Assembly (NCBI GenBank): GCA_019671005.1
Contig: CM033721.1
Location: 49,208,864-49,272,863 of the forward strand
Source of the DNA: Hibiscus mutabilis
Taxonomy: Eukaryota; Streptophyta; Magnoliopsida; Malvales; Malvaceae
Reading direction: 5' to 3'
DNA: 64,000 bases
Part shown: positions 45,768-57,960 of the stretch, piece after piece
How the letters are laid out: each line of letters starts with the position of its first letter
Numbering within the stretch: position 1 is the first letter of the stretch
The notes under the pieces: generated by a model
Seen by the model: the letters and a program-made list of their open reading frames with translations, nothing else
The model's database searches: none
Told to the model about the DNA's origin: nothing
Translations under genes and position numbers: made by a program

Positions 45768-45812
45768 AATAACACAAATTTTGTACACCTAAACACCGGC
45801 TATCATTTAATA

Positions 45813-46359
45813 GGGAAAACTACAACAGATGTCACTCAATTATAGGCAAGTTTACATTTGGGTCACTTAATTATTGAAAGTTATACTTGAGTCACTTAAT
45901 TATGGGTAAGGTTACATTTAAGTCACCCAATTTTTAAAAGTTACACTAGGGTCACTTGATTATAGGTGAGGCTACATTTGTGTCATCATTAATATTTAAA
46001 AAATATATCAATTTAGTCATTTTTCCTTCCAAATCACTTGGATACCCTCGTTAACACTAGAGTACTTTATTTGAAATCATTAATTAATATAATAAACACA
46101 TTGATATATATATTAAATACGAAGGGTGACCCAAAATGTAATTGTACCCATAATTAAGTGACCCAAGTGTAACTTTTAATAATTAGGTGACCCAAATGTA
46201 ACATGACCATAATTGAGTGACCTCAATGTATTTTTTAATAATTGCATGACCCAAATATAACCTTACCCATAATTGAGTGACCTCAATGTAATTTTTAATA
46301 ATTGCAAGACCCAAATATAACCTTACCCATAATTGAGTGACCTTCATTATAATTTAGCC
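45813..46359. mobile_element. MULE-like foldback MITE
   Basis: Ends GGGAAAACTACAACAGATGT and, read inward from the right, GGCTAAATTATAATGAAGGT; both continue into GTCACTCAATTAT. Inverted sub-repeats of the form GGGTCACTTAATTATGGGTA run through the arms. The 9-bp flanks CATTTAATA and TATTTGATA match in 7 of 9. Confidence 0.7.
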
Positions 46360-46368
46360 TATTTGATA

Positions 46369-46821
46369 TTCCAAAACAAAAGTAGATATTGTGATTGTGT
46401 TTTAACACGCAAAATTCTCAACCCCATACAAACAAAAACTAATGCGAAGCAAGTTGAGATGAATATAGTGGAGGAAGGAATCCCATGTTTTCCTCCTCTA
46501 AACAAACCATTCATAAATGGCCGAAAGCATTGCACCACCCAAAGGCTACAAAAGACCTCCCCTAGCCCTACCCTTAACCCTTTCCCATCACCATGAATTG
46601 ATGGTAGCAACCTTAAGCACAACATGAGCAGTGCTGTGAGGTGCTGCACGGAGCCAAGATTTACTCATGTGGGGGACAAGTTAAACTTTGGAATGAATAT
46701 AGTCTTAAAAACAATTAAACTAAAAAATTAAGGGAGTTAACATCTTATTTTACTTAATTTAAAATTGAAAGGACTTAAAAAGTAATTAAACTAAAAAATT
46801 GGGAGTCAAGACTTAATTTCA
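46369..46821. other. No gene recognised
   Basis: Overlapping short frames on both strands lack motifs. The AGCCAAGATTTACTCATGTG stretch near 46652 resembles the GGAGCCAGGATT text common in plant repeats. Confidence 0.4.
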
Positions 46822-46830
46822 TTAATTTTA

Positions 46831-48195
46831 GGGTAAAGTACACATATAGTCACCGAACTTTTAGGGTGCTTTCATTTTGGTCTCCGAACTTTTAAAACTT
46901 TTATTAGGGTCACCCAACTTTTATTTCACTTTCATTTTGGTCCCTCCCGTTACCTTCCGTTAGAAAATGTTGACGTGACACGTTATCTTCTTCTTCAACC
47001 TCTGTCTTAATCTCCTCTGTTTTTTCCTCCATGAACATACGAACTTAAAAAAAGTATGACCTTTCATCTACTGATTTTCTTCATTTATTCTTCTTTCCTC
47101 ATGTGTTATTATGGACAAACCTTAACATCTCCCTACACTTCATCTTCTTTTAAACAAAACCCTTAAACATGAGATATGAAATTAGTTTGCATACAAATAT
47201 GAGTATTTGGATTTGAGTTTTAACCGTTTTGGTAACTTTGGAGTTTCTTTTTTCTGGTCGAAATGTCCAGATTGAAGGATGTGCATTTGAGTGGGAACTT
47301 ACTACATACTAGGAGGGGAGATACCGTATATATGGGAGAATCTAGGGGTATTTTGGGACTAGGACTTTCCAACATGGGATTGGTTGGTGAAATTCCAGCT
47401 TCCATGGGAGTGCACTTGAGAAACATATGTTATCGAAGTCTTGGCAACAACAAGCTTCAAGGGAAAGCGCCAACGAAGTTTGGGTTTCTGGAGTTTGTGA
47501 ATAAAATCAATTTGGAAAATATTAATCTTAGTGAAAAAGTTCCTTTCTCGGCTAACTTCACTGCTAAAGTGCATGGAAAGTTAAAGCTAAAAAGGTAATC
47601 CAGAATTGTGTTTTGATGAGAAATTGAGTTATGGTAAAAGCATTGGCGAGTTGAAGAAATGCAGTAAACCAGACATTCCCAAGCATGTCCTGTTCGTTGG
47701 GGCTTCTCATTCTGGGATATTACCACTATCTTTCCTTGTCTTGTTGCTATTTTGGGGTCTTAGCATAGTTTTCGTTTGATTGATTGCCATCAGAATGCAT
47801 GGGAGGATACAATTATGTAATTACCTTGTTGGTTTAACGAACGAATCAATGACAAGTAGATACCTTACTGACTCTGTCGCGAATCTAATTATTCATAGCT
47901 AGAAAAGAACATTGATACGGAAACCACATGTAACGTACAAACAAAAAAGAAGCATCAAAAGGGAAGAATAATAAATGAAGAAAATTAGAAGATGAAAGGT
48001 CATATTTTTGTAAATTTTTATGTTGATGGAGGAAAAAACAGAGGAAAAGAAAAAAGAGGTTGAAGAAGAAGATAACATGCCACATCAGCATTTTTAACGG
48101 AAGGTAATAGGTGGGACGAAAATGAAAGCGAAATAAAAGTTAGGTGACCCCAATAAAAATTTTAAAAGTTCGGTGACCATCTGTGTACTTTACGC
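46831..48195. mobile_element. Pack-MULE-like element carrying an LRR-gene fragment
   Basis: TIRs of about 270 bp (46831-47105 and 47925-48195), the ends reading GGGTAAAGTACACATATAGT and GCGTAAAGTACACAGATGGT, and a perfect 9-bp target duplication TTAATTTTA (46822-46830 and 48196-48204), the Mutator-superfamily size. There is no transposase. Between the arms lies sequence encoding the C-terminal part of a plant leucine-rich-repeat protein (47240-47779). Confidence 0.93.
47240..47779 (+). pseudogene. Captured C-terminal fragment of an LRR protein (PII-2-like layout)
   Basis: Leucine-rich repeats are visible in 47263-47500 (ILGLGLSNMGLVGEIPASMG, then NNKLQGKAPTKFG). After one extra A near 47590 the next frame reads GNPELCFDEKLSYGKSIGEL, then KKCSKPDIPKHV and a hydrophobic tail SGILPLSFLVLLLFWGLSIV ending at TGA 47777-47779. 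LRRs, a short Cys-containing linker and a C-terminal hydrophobic segment resemble secreted/GPI-type LRR proteins such as the PII-2 group. The N-terminal part is missing, and one frameshift breaks the frame. Confidence 0.75.
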
Positions 48196-48204
48196 TTAAT
48201 TTTA

Positions 48205-48369
48205 AATCTGACAAGATCCTAAAATTATGAGAGGGACAAGGACTTAATTATAAAATTTTAGGAGGGATAAAGACTTAATTACAATAGTTTTAAAACTATC
48301 AATGACATAAAATGCAATTAAACTATCAAAGTTAGGAGTAGCAATTGTGCCTCTCACATTAAAACATTA
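48205..48369. other. Spacer between the Pack-MULE-like element and the Csl pseudogene
   Basis: AT-rich; continues the sequence interrupted by the Pack-MULE-like element (GGGACAAGGACTTAATTATA-type text on both sides). No gene. Confidence 0.4.
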
Positions 48370-49308
48370 AACATACATACATCCCTGGAGCCCGGAGGGG
48401 AACCAACAAAAGGGTCGTTCTCGGCACAAAGATCAGTGACTCATCGAAAGTAAACTTTGTGGCACCGTTGATTCCATTCTCGTCTTCGTCACCGGAAGCT
48501 TGATTATCTTTTTGTGTAACTTTGAAAACTGTACCAGACAATCCTAAGATTTTGAGAACGACACTTACAACTCCAAAGAGATATGCCGAAGTTACCGTGA
48601 TTGTTCCCATTCTCATATTGTTCCACCATGCTCGGGTTGATAGGCCAACTGTAAGGTATTCCTTGAGCGTCAGCATGTTGCAAGTCACAAAAATGGTGAT
48701 TGGAATTAATATAGCTGAGTCTTGGATCCACATTGATTGTTAAAATCCAGTTAGTTCAAGTGTTGAACTATTAGAAAGTCACCATTCTCAAAAGATAGTA
48801 TCCAATAGATTTTAGGATAAATTACACCGTGGGTGATTGTACTATGAGTAAATTTACAATTGACTCATCATAATTAAAAAAATCACGATCGATTCACTAT
48901 AGTTATTAATAAATAGAGTGAACCGATTATGACATTTTAAAATATGAACGATCTAATTATAAATTTACTCATAATAAAGTGACATGTGTTGAATTTACCC
49001 TAGATTAAATACTCACCATGGGTAAGAAATGTGAGCCGACAATGATACAATAGGCAGTAGAGCTGCTCGGGAATATAGAAAAGTCCCAAGAAAAAAAGTA
49101 ACAAATATTGGGCTGCTTTTGCTAACAAGTATTTCAAGTAGGCCAGTCGCCCACCTCTTATGTTGAGTCATCACCACTGGACCCCCAGATGGCGCACACC
49201 CTAGAAAGGCTGGCGGGTTTGGCATCGACAAGGTTGATTTCCACCCTTTCCTATGAATTGCCAACCCTGTTAAAGACATCTTTCTTCATGGATCCATATA
49301 TCCATCCA
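48370..49308 (-). pseudogene. Cellulose-synthase-like pseudogene (CslB-type), 3' part
   Basis: On the - strand, 49308-49013 encodes GWIYGSMKKD, then after a frameshift LTGLAIHRKGWKSTL, PPAFLGCAPSGGPVVMTQ and KRWATGLLEIL (the QxxRW-type region of the Csl glycosyltransferases), then a deletion and a frame change before SHFLPM and a GT donor. The last exon (48738-48370) encodes LKEYLTVGLSTRAWWNNMRM, SVVLKILGLSGTVFKVTQKD and KFTFDESLIFVP, as at the C-terminus of CslB/CslH proteins. The N-terminal two thirds are absent. The intron between holds a MITE. Clearly dead. Confidence 0.88.
48813..49003. mobile_element. MITE in the Csl pseudogene intron
   Basis: Inverted ends TAGGATAAATTACACC and (read from the right) TAGGGTAAATTCAACA, both followed by TATGAGTAAATTTA. 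About 190 bp. No clean target duplication seen. Confidence 0.65.
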
Positions 49309-50835
49309 AATTGAAAAACAAAATGTTATTTAATCAATTAACACACAAATTTAATTGTTTAGTTTGGATTCAGGTTTCTTCGAATAACCTTTGTTCTCCA
49401 GGTTGAACTAAACCCATGGTCACAATCCGCAATCTGTAATGATGATTCAAGGGAATCCGAAAGTTCTGCTCGAATTCCTTTATCCCCAATTTTGATCGTG
49501 GGTGTTGGTTGATACTCTTATGGGTGTCAATACTCATTTATTAGTATCGATACCAACAAATAAGTATTGTTATAACTAGACCTAGTCCTACCGACCTGTC
49601 AATAACTATCACTAGGCCTGACACAATCCCATCGAACAATATCATGGGTTATAATACCCAAAGAGCAAAAGAGATGTCATGGAGAACAAGGGGAAAATAT
49701 CCCTATCCAATCTACTCTCCACCTCTTCACTTCTCCGACAACCTTACTAGCAGCGGTTCTCTACCCAATTCTGCAAGAGTGAACGGCATAATCATCTTGG
49801 TCCCCATCTCCACCTCCCTAGTTCGATGCACACCAACCTTGGAATTAACAATTGGTGCGATGAATGTGGAGATCTTTTTGTCCAAAAGAATCATCCATGA
49901 TAACTTTCCCACTCCCAACTATTTTAACCTTAATCTCCACTTTTTTCCGGCGACACTTCCAACACGTCTGACTCTTGCGACCAACGACGATGGCGACGAG
50001 ATCAATGAAAAAATGGATGTTGAGATACCACAGTCCCCGCGCAATACTCCCCTTTTGGAGTTCGACCAAAGAAAGCAGAGAAGATGAGATATCAATTTCT
50101 CACCACTCACATCCGAGGGTCACGCTAGGCGATGACGAGATAGCAATATCTCACCAGATCCTTGGTGAAGATTTGCTATCTAGTGAGAGCTCGGAACCAC
50201 CTTGAAGAAGCTATGCCTCACCAAGCCCAACCAACTATCATGGTTGTTGTGATGGGCGCGAATGGGAACACCTTGCATACGCTCACCAACAATTTGTGTT
50301 ACACGTATGCGAGATGTAGCCTTGAAAAAGTTTCGACTCACGAAGTACCAATGATAGATGCTTTTTCTCTTCATTTTGTAATAATCTCACATGGATATCA
50401 GCTTGGATTCGAAAAGCTCTACGAGTAGTCAAGCCTACTATGCATAAGAAGTGCCTCCACCTCAAGCCTTTTACTTTTTCTCTTCATTTTGTAATAATCT
50501 CACATGTATAGATAATATTGACCACTGTAGGTGGTTCAATACATAGATATCTTCGGAGTAGATATCACCTAATGTACATATATATATTTTATAATGAAAA
50601 GATAACCTTTCTCCGCCAAGCTGCTTTTGCGTACAGGTTGAAAAGAAACACTGAAGTTCTTCGACACTCGAATGGAAGGATGAAATGATGAGAATCGTTC
50701 GGACTCTCCACATTGCTTCTCCTATAATTATTTTCTCCTGCAAGCCTACATGTATTAAGGAAAACCCCAAATGTTTAAAGCACCCTAGGAATTTGATGTG
50801 CGTCCTAGGAGAGTCTGTTTGAATTGCTTAACGAA
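49309..50835. other. No gene recognised
   Basis: Holds overlapping frames on both strands (the longest 49644-50087, 147 codons) with no recognisable motif. A 36-bp text TTTTTCTCTTCATTTTGTAA... is duplicated at about 50364 and 50471. Confidence 0.4.
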
Positions 50836-50929
50836 TGAAATGTATAGATGAATGGTTGAATGAATGTACGAGGACATCCAATTTCAAAAATACTTACATC
50901 TCTCCATAACTCCAATACATTTTCACACA

Positions 50930-51463
50930 TACGCATTTCTATCTTTCAATGCGCTCATTCCACCAAGAACGCCATTCGATGCCTCTGCCCATTCAATGCC
51001 TCTGGGATTGTGTTTTCAATAAGGGCATTGAGATGCCCGCACTCATGTGTCTTAAATGACACATAATCTGCAAGATTGCAGATGCCTATATCTATTTGTG
51101 TCTTGGACGACACGGGCTCTATAACGACGCAGAAGATTACCTCTGCTCATTCAATGCATCTAGCATTACTGTTCAACAAAACGAAGATACCTACACTTAT
51201 GTGTCTTGGATGACACCTGATTATCAAAAGTGTAGATGCTTTTGCCCAAGCAGAGAATTACCTCTGACCCTTTCAATACCCCTATCATTGCGTTTTCTCC
51301 AAAGGGCGTGAAGATATTTGTGTTCATTTGTTTCCAACGATGGCACCGTCTCTACAAGAACATAGAGGGCCGGCCATCAACTTATACAAGTGCCCTCAAA
51401 ATTTTTGTTTATAAAAGTGAGAGATGCATGCACTCATGTATGTTGGATGACACAGTTCAACAA
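50930..51463. repeat. Imperfect tandem repeat containing TGTGTCTTGGATGACAC
   Basis: About four diverged units of 90-130 bp. Each has CTCATGTGTCTTGGATGACA-type text (near 51040, 51097, 51199, 51434) and ACCTCTGCNCATTCAATGCC-type text. Not coding. Confidence 0.55.
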
Positions 51464-52962
51464 TGAGAGTGCTTGGAAAAAAGGTAGAAAATGTTTTGGA
51501 AATGTATAAAAATAGTGCCAAGATTTAGTCTTTTGGGTGCAAGTATACACGGTCGGCAAGTAATACAACAGTACTCTGGTTATCGATCCCACATGGATTG
51601 GCCAAGAGTTTACTTACTTTGCTTGTTTACTTGTCAAGGGAAGAAAAATGTTGTTTGATTTGAAGTTGGTTTTGATTTGGTTTAAAAGAAATGAAAATAA
51701 AACAACGTTGGCAAAGTAAAGGTATTTGTATGGATGATGAGCGTTGGCAGGGGATGTCTGGATTTCACGCTATTCACGCCAACCTTCAATAACGTTCTGC
51801 CTTGGTTTTATTGCCGAGCATATTAAAATTAGTAATGCCTCTGTCGATGGCAATACCCTAAATTAAACATGATAAAGCCCTATATGTCTATAGTGACGCT
51901 TATCATCAATTAATTTGATTAAGTGTCAATCTTTACTCCTAAGGGGTAGACTCACTCCCGAAGTAAGTTCATCTACTTGAACATCTTCTGTCGAAGCATC
52001 TCGCCTTAGTATCTAGCAACTGATCGTTTCCCCTCAAGTCTGTTAAGATATTAAGGTGCAATAAGAATACTGTGATAGCAATCACATGGCACAAAATTTA
52101 GAAAACTGAAAATCATGCCAACTGTCGTATAGCAATAGATTCTGAAAATAGTTGAAGTGCGCGCCAGATAGAAAATAAGACCAAAGCATATAGTTTATTA
52201 AAAACCAAACTTAAAATCAGCGTTCATCACAAACATCCCCCAACCAACTTAATAAAATTAGTCCATGGTTGGGGGTTCCATCCAAAAACCAAAATCGTTT
52301 AACATCATCAAATAAAAACCACAAAAACTAAGAGAGTGTGTAAGAAGCTAGCCTTTTCTCAATTCGATCTCTAATGTGCCGTCCCATTATGTGCTTGCTT
52401 GATATCCTTTATATAGGCATGCATGGGAAACCCTAGGATAAGCCTTAGGGTTTTTAATTGGGCGGGCTAAGGCTTATGATTATCTTATCCGCACTTTGAA
52501 TCCTAGGGCTGACATCATCTTGACTAGGACTGATGTCATCTTGACTAGGGCTAATGTCATTAGTCTTTGATCTTTTGCCAGCCGATCTCGGCAACGTTTG
52601 GTCCATCTGTGCCAGACCATCTTGGCATCCGATTTTTTTGCCATCTTATTTTTCCGAGCTTGATCAAGTGCTATATTTCCCTAGTCTGATTTGGTCCTAT
52701 TTTTTCGGGCTTGTATTGCTATGGATGCTTGGCATTGGTCTTCTGATCCTCTTGCTTACTGCTCCTACGCTTCTCTGCTCTGCCAAGCTTGTAATGATGC
52801 CAACAAACAACCCTTCACACTAACATAGCACAAAAATTCCCTATTTCCTAACTCCTTATACAAATGCATGGATTTAACAAATAAATGGAACTAAATGTAC
52901 TTAAAGGGCTAGAAAAGGCTTTGTAAAATAAGCATAAAAATAGTATTTTTGAGGAGTTAACA
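51464..52962 (-). repeat. 3' LTR of the - strand Athila-type element
   Basis: About 1499 bp. On the + strand it ends GAGGAGTTAACA next to the polypurine tract complement CCCCCAAC (52963-52970). The stretch 51464-52426 aligns with 61235-62199. The outer end (TGAGAGTGC at 51464) is approximate by a few bases. Confidence 0.85.
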
Positions 52963-54440
52963 CCCCCAACCTAGCTCATTGCTTGTCCTCAAGTAATGCA
53001 ACTAAAAATATAAAAACAAAAAAACAAGAAAGTACCTCGACAAAGATTGTCGTGGTTCCTAACACTGTTACCTAGCAAAATATGATCCTAGGCCTGTCCT
53101 CGGATATTCAGATATCAATGCCAAACATATAAACAAATTCAAGTGCAATAATATAGCTCTAGTCTAAGGTCGTCTAGTGTGCATGAAGTGCGGGTAATAT
53201 GCATCAAATTTACTCAACTCCCTTAGTCGACTTTACTACCCAAACTCAAAATTTATTATTATCAATTTTGTTTTTATTCGCCAAGGGTTTTTACTTTTTT
53301 TTTTTTGGGCAATAATTTTAGGTTTGCTTTGTAATACTGTTTGGCGTGAGAAATAAGATGGAGCATACCATGAACCCCCATGTTAATCCAGCCATTACCG
53401 GGCTTTTACTCTTCAACTCACACCCTAAAGTTTTTAAATTGAGAACTAAGAGGGAGCAAACTATGAAGCCCCAAGTTACTTATTATCTCTAAGGTATAGG
53501 AGAGTTCTATTTTTTTCTTGCCTTGGAAAAACATTGTTGTCTTATTCTTTTCTTTTTACCCTGGCATCGAATTTTTTTTAACAATTATTCCGAGATCAGT
53601 TTCAAGAGAAACTAAGTTTATTTTGCAGACTAGATGCATACCTCGTGTAGAGTGAAACTAAAGTTCCCTAAACTAGAGTCCAATTGCCAAGCTACTTGTC
53701 ATTGCTAACCTGCCGACATACAAGTTCTAAAATTCCAGTTTCTTCATTGGACAGATAAATGTAGAACAAATTTAACTAGGCTAGCAGATTATCGACAAAA
53801 TTTCCAATCTTAACCAAGGAAACAAATATTTTTTAGTGGTTTGGTATGCAAATTTTAATCCTATATGGAAAACTATTCTATATGGAAACTGAAATTTAAA
53901 CATGAATGCATGGCATAAGAATGTAAGGATGTACACACTCAAACCAAAGGCATGCATTGTTCTCAATGCACGAGAACAACATATATACAAATGAAAAGAG
54001 TAAAATGCATGAATAATATGAAATGCAAAGGATTTTAGAAGAGGAGGACTCCCCTTATATGCGGTAATGGAAGCTCCGATGTCTTGGAGAACTTCCTTAA
54101 GAAGTTTTGCCAGCTCTGAGGCGGTAGGGACATTGGTGGCAGTAGATGAGACAGGTGCTGCAAGTCTGGCCACAACCTTGGCTCGGCTTTGGACTCCTTC
54201 ATCTTCAGACTCAAGTGGTGTGGCAGATTCAACACTTGGAAAACATTTTCAATCTTTTCATGCCAATCTTTTGCTTTGGCAGTCCTCCTGGCAATAAAAA
54301 TCTTGCACTCACTCAAGAAAAACCTTTCAACGCAACAAAAAAGAATGAAAATTAAAATAAAGAAAAGAAAAATAAATAAAAACTAGAAAAAAACATCTAT
54401 GCTAATATATACAAGAATCGAACCATGGCGATGATGATGA
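52963..54440 (-). other. 3' untranslated part of the Athila-type element
   Basis: Contains the polypurine tract (GTTGGGGG on the - strand) at 52963-52970 and, around 53781-54316, broken frames with Pro/Ser-rich text. The envelope-like ORF that many Athila elements carry here is not recognisable. Confidence 0.5.
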
Positions 54441-55600
54441 TCACAGTAACTCTGCCAGGAGGATAACCTCCTTGGCATCCTTTTGATTGCCATCCAAATA
54501 GTGCTTCAAATGATGGCCGTTTACTTTGAAAATTGCTTTTGTTTTCAAATCCGTGATATCCACTGCTCCATGAGCATATGGGTTCACAACTTCAAAGGGT
54601 TCCGACCATCTAAACTTGAGCTTTCCTAGAAATAACTTTAACCTCGAGTTAAATAACAAAACACGTTAGCCTACCTCAAATTGCCTTGGTAATATCCGTT
54701 TGTCATGCCAACGCTTTGTCCTTTCCTTGTAGAGTATGGCATTCTTGTAAGCATGTGTTCTAAATTCCGCCAACTCATTCAAGTCTAATAACCTCTTTTC
54801 TCCAGTAGGCCTTCATGCCATGTCAAGCGTTTTGATTGCCTAATAAGCTCGTTGCTCCATCTCCACTAGTAAGTGGCATGCCTTCCTAAAAACAAGTGTA
54901 AATGGGGAGGTTCCCAAAAGAGTTTTACAAGCAGTCCTATAAGCCCACAAGGAATCATCTAGTTTCAAGGACCAGTCATTCCTTGTTGGATTCACAGTCT
55001 TTTCCAAAATGTTCTTGATCTCCTTGTTGGAAATCTCCGCTTGGCCATTCATTTGGGGATAGTATGCCGTGGCAATCCTTTGTTTAATTCCATAAATACA
55101 CAAAGCTTTAGAGATTAGATTGCATTTAAAATGGGTGCCCTCATCATCAATAATCGCTCTGGGGGCACTAAATCGAGTAAATATGTGTTTGTGCAAAAAT
55201 TTGGCAACAACCTTGGCATCGTTTGTTGGCAAAGCAACAACTTCAACCCTTTTGAAACGTAGTCAACAACCATAAGGATGTATAGGTTACCAAATGATGG
55301 AGGAAATGGACCCATGAAGTCTATCCGCCATACATCAAACAAATCCACTAACATAATGTTCTGGAGCAGCAACTGATGTCTACCGAAAATGTTTCCTGTC
55401 CACTGGCATCGGTCACATGCCATGGAAAAGTTATAGGCATCTTTCTGTAATGTGGGCCAAAAGAATCCTAACTGCAGCACCTTGCCAGCAGTCTTCATCC
55501 CAGCAAAGTGACCTCCATACGGTGCGGCATGGCATAATTGCAATATATTGTGTTTTTCATCCTCTGGCACACACCGATGAATCACTTTATCGGCATACTA
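54441..55600 (-). pseudogene. Athila-type integrase
   Basis: The zinc-binding HHCC domain shows in LCHAAPYGGHFAGMKTAGKV and ACDRCQ (55530-55390). The core domain follows with WRIDFMGPFPPSFGN (first Asp), IIDDEGTHFKCN (second Asp, with the usual DGG changed to DEG) and NGQAEISNKEIK (catalytic Glu). The C-terminal GPF-like part reads KFRWSEPFEVVNPYAHGAVD (about 54600). A frameshift lies at about 55200, and stops follow QRAY (54838) and near 54790 and 54662. Confidence 0.9.
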
Positions 55601-55789
55601 TTTAAATAGTATTGGTTCATCCCAATAATATTACTGAATATCTCGTAGGAATTGTTTCCTAGAATTATATTCCAAATCCGGTGGTAGAATATTACTTACC
55701 AGGTAGTTGATTATGTTAACTTACCATGGCACGTCGTTGACTTCATGTAAATACTTGTAAGGAAATTCATCTCTTATGGCAATGGTTTT

Positions 55790-57000
55790 TCCATTTTCAA
55801 GGTGATGCTCTAGGCATGATAGGTGGTCAGCTACTAAGTTCTCACTGCCTTTCTTATCTCGGATCTCAAGGTCAAATTCTTGTAGCAGAAGCGTCCATCA
55901 GATTTGTCTGGGATTGGCATCCTTCATCCCCAAGAGGTACTTCAGTGCCGAATGATCTGTATACACCACAACTTTGTTACCAACTAAATAAGATATGAAT
56001 TTATCAAAAGAAAATACAACTGCAAGAAATTCTTTCTTAGTTGTGGAGTAATTTAGCGGAGCTCCATTCAATGTTTGATTGGCATAGTAAATGGCATGAA
56101 AAACTTTGCTAGGCCGTTGTCCCAGTACTGCTCCGATGATATAGTCGCTGGCATCGCACATGAGCTCGAATGGCTCATTCCAATCTGGTGCCACAACTAT
56201 AGGGGCATTAATCAACCTTTCCTTAAGTTCTTGAAACGCTCTTAAACAAGAATCATCAAATGCAAAAGCGGCATTTTGTTCTAAAAGCAAGAATAAAGGT
56301 CTAGAAATTTTAGAAAAGTCTTTATTGAAACGATGGTAAAAACTTGCATGTCCCAAAAAACTTCTAATACCTTTTATACTTGTCGATGGTGGCAATTGCT
56401 TGATTACCTCAACTTTTTCTCGGCGAACCTCCAACCCCTTCTTGGTCACCTTGTGCCCAAGAACCATGCCCTCCTACACCATGAAATGGTATTTTTCCCA
56501 ATTCAAGACTAGGTTTGTCTCAATGTATCTCTTCAAGACTCGCTCCAAACTCTGAAGGCACTCCTTGAATGTTTTGCCAAACACCGAGAAATCATCCATG
56601 AATACTTCCATGTTGTGCTCGATCATATCGGAAAAAATGGACATCATACAACGTTGAAATGTTGTCGGTGCATTACATAGGTTGAATGCCAGCCTTCTAG
56701 AAGCAAACGTCCCATAAGGGCACGTGAATGTGGTTTTCTCTTGATCATCAAGGGCAATTGCAATCTGATTATAACCCGAATAACCATCTAAGAAACAATA
56801 GAAAGCTTTACCTGCCAATCTGTCTAACATCTGGTCAATGAAAGGCAATGGGAAGTGGTCATTCCTTGTAGCCTTATTCAGCCTTCTATAATCCATGCAC
56901 ACTCTTCATCCGGTGATGGTCCTGTAGGGAATCAATTCAGCTTCACTATTTTGTACCACGATCATGCCACCTTTCTTTGGCACGTATTACACCGGGCTAA
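55790..57000 (-). pseudogene. Athila-type reverse transcriptase and RNase H
   Basis: RT: VCMDYRRLNKATRNDHFPLP (56900-56840), YSGYNQIAI, CPYGTFASRRLAFNLCNAP and the catalytic FMDDFSVFG (usually YMDDF). A stop at 56472 follows. RT connection and RNase H continue in 56467-55898 with FLGHASFYHRF, ELMCDASDYIIGAVLGQR and VVYTDHSALKYLL, ending at a stop at 55898. Only point lesions, so the domain is readable but dead. Confidence 0.92.
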
Positions 57001-57299
57001 CCCTTGAGCTATCGAAAATGGGATAAATGATCTCGGCATCCAACCATTTTATGATCTCTTTCTTAATTACCTCTTTCATGCTCGGGTTTAGCCTTCTCTA
57101 ACCTTCAATGGTCTTACCATGATATTTCTCCAAAATGATTTTGTACATGCAAATGGTTGGGCTAATACCTCGAATATCTGCCAAGGTCCAACCCAACGCT
57201 TGCTTATAATTTCTTAATATTGCAGCAATCTCTCCTCCTAATCATTAGTGAGATCAGTGGCAATGATCACTGACAGAGTTGAGTGTTTACCTAGTTAAG

Positions 57300-57960
57300 C
57301 ATACTCTAAGCGATTTTGCAGTGGCTTTAGCTCCAACTCTAGTGATTCCTCAATTGATGATTTAGGTTCTTTTATCTCTCTGTCCGCCAACTATAGAGAC
57401 TCAAAATAACTTTCATCTTCAGCCTCCAAGGCTGATTCCTCAGGTTTCTCAAATAGTTCAGCTATGCCATCAAGCATGCTGGCATCAAATTCTTTATCCT
57501 GGCATAATTGTGCCATGTCCATAGTATAAATGGACTCTATGAGCTCCTCTGCTTGACATTCATCAGGTTTATCTGCACATTTCAAAGCTTGAAACACATT
57601 CAAAATAACATGCTGGTCATTCATACGCATTGTTAGTTCCCCTTTATGAACATCAATAAGAGCCCTACCCGTGGCAAGGAATGGCCTTCCTAAAATAATC
57701 AGAACATTTACATCAGCCTCGTAATCCAAAATGATAAAGTCAGCTGGAAAGATAAATTTATCTACCTTCACCAACATATCCTCAATCTTACCCTAGGATA
57801 CGCATAGGATCGACCTGCCAGCTGGAGTCTCACGGTGGTAGGTCATGCATCTATATCAAGCTTTTTGAAAACTGACACTGGCACCAAGTTGATGCTGGCT
57901 CTCAAGTCACACAATGCCTTGCCCATAAATTTGTTGCCAATTGTGCAAGGAATAGTGAAA
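57300..57960 (-). pseudogene. Athila-type protease and linker
   Basis: KALCDLRASINLVPVSVFKK holds the protease Asp; the usual DLGAS has become DLRAS. A stop (57843) and a frameshift follow. Then VDKFIFPADFIILDYEAD and ILGRPFLATGRALIDVHKGE are read from 57777 to about 57600, the typical Athila block after the active site. Confidence 0.85.

Noticed and set aside
49644..50087. 147-codon ORF on the + strand with overlapping - strand ORFs.
   Set aside because: No motif, no start context, equal open frames on the other strand; likely chance.
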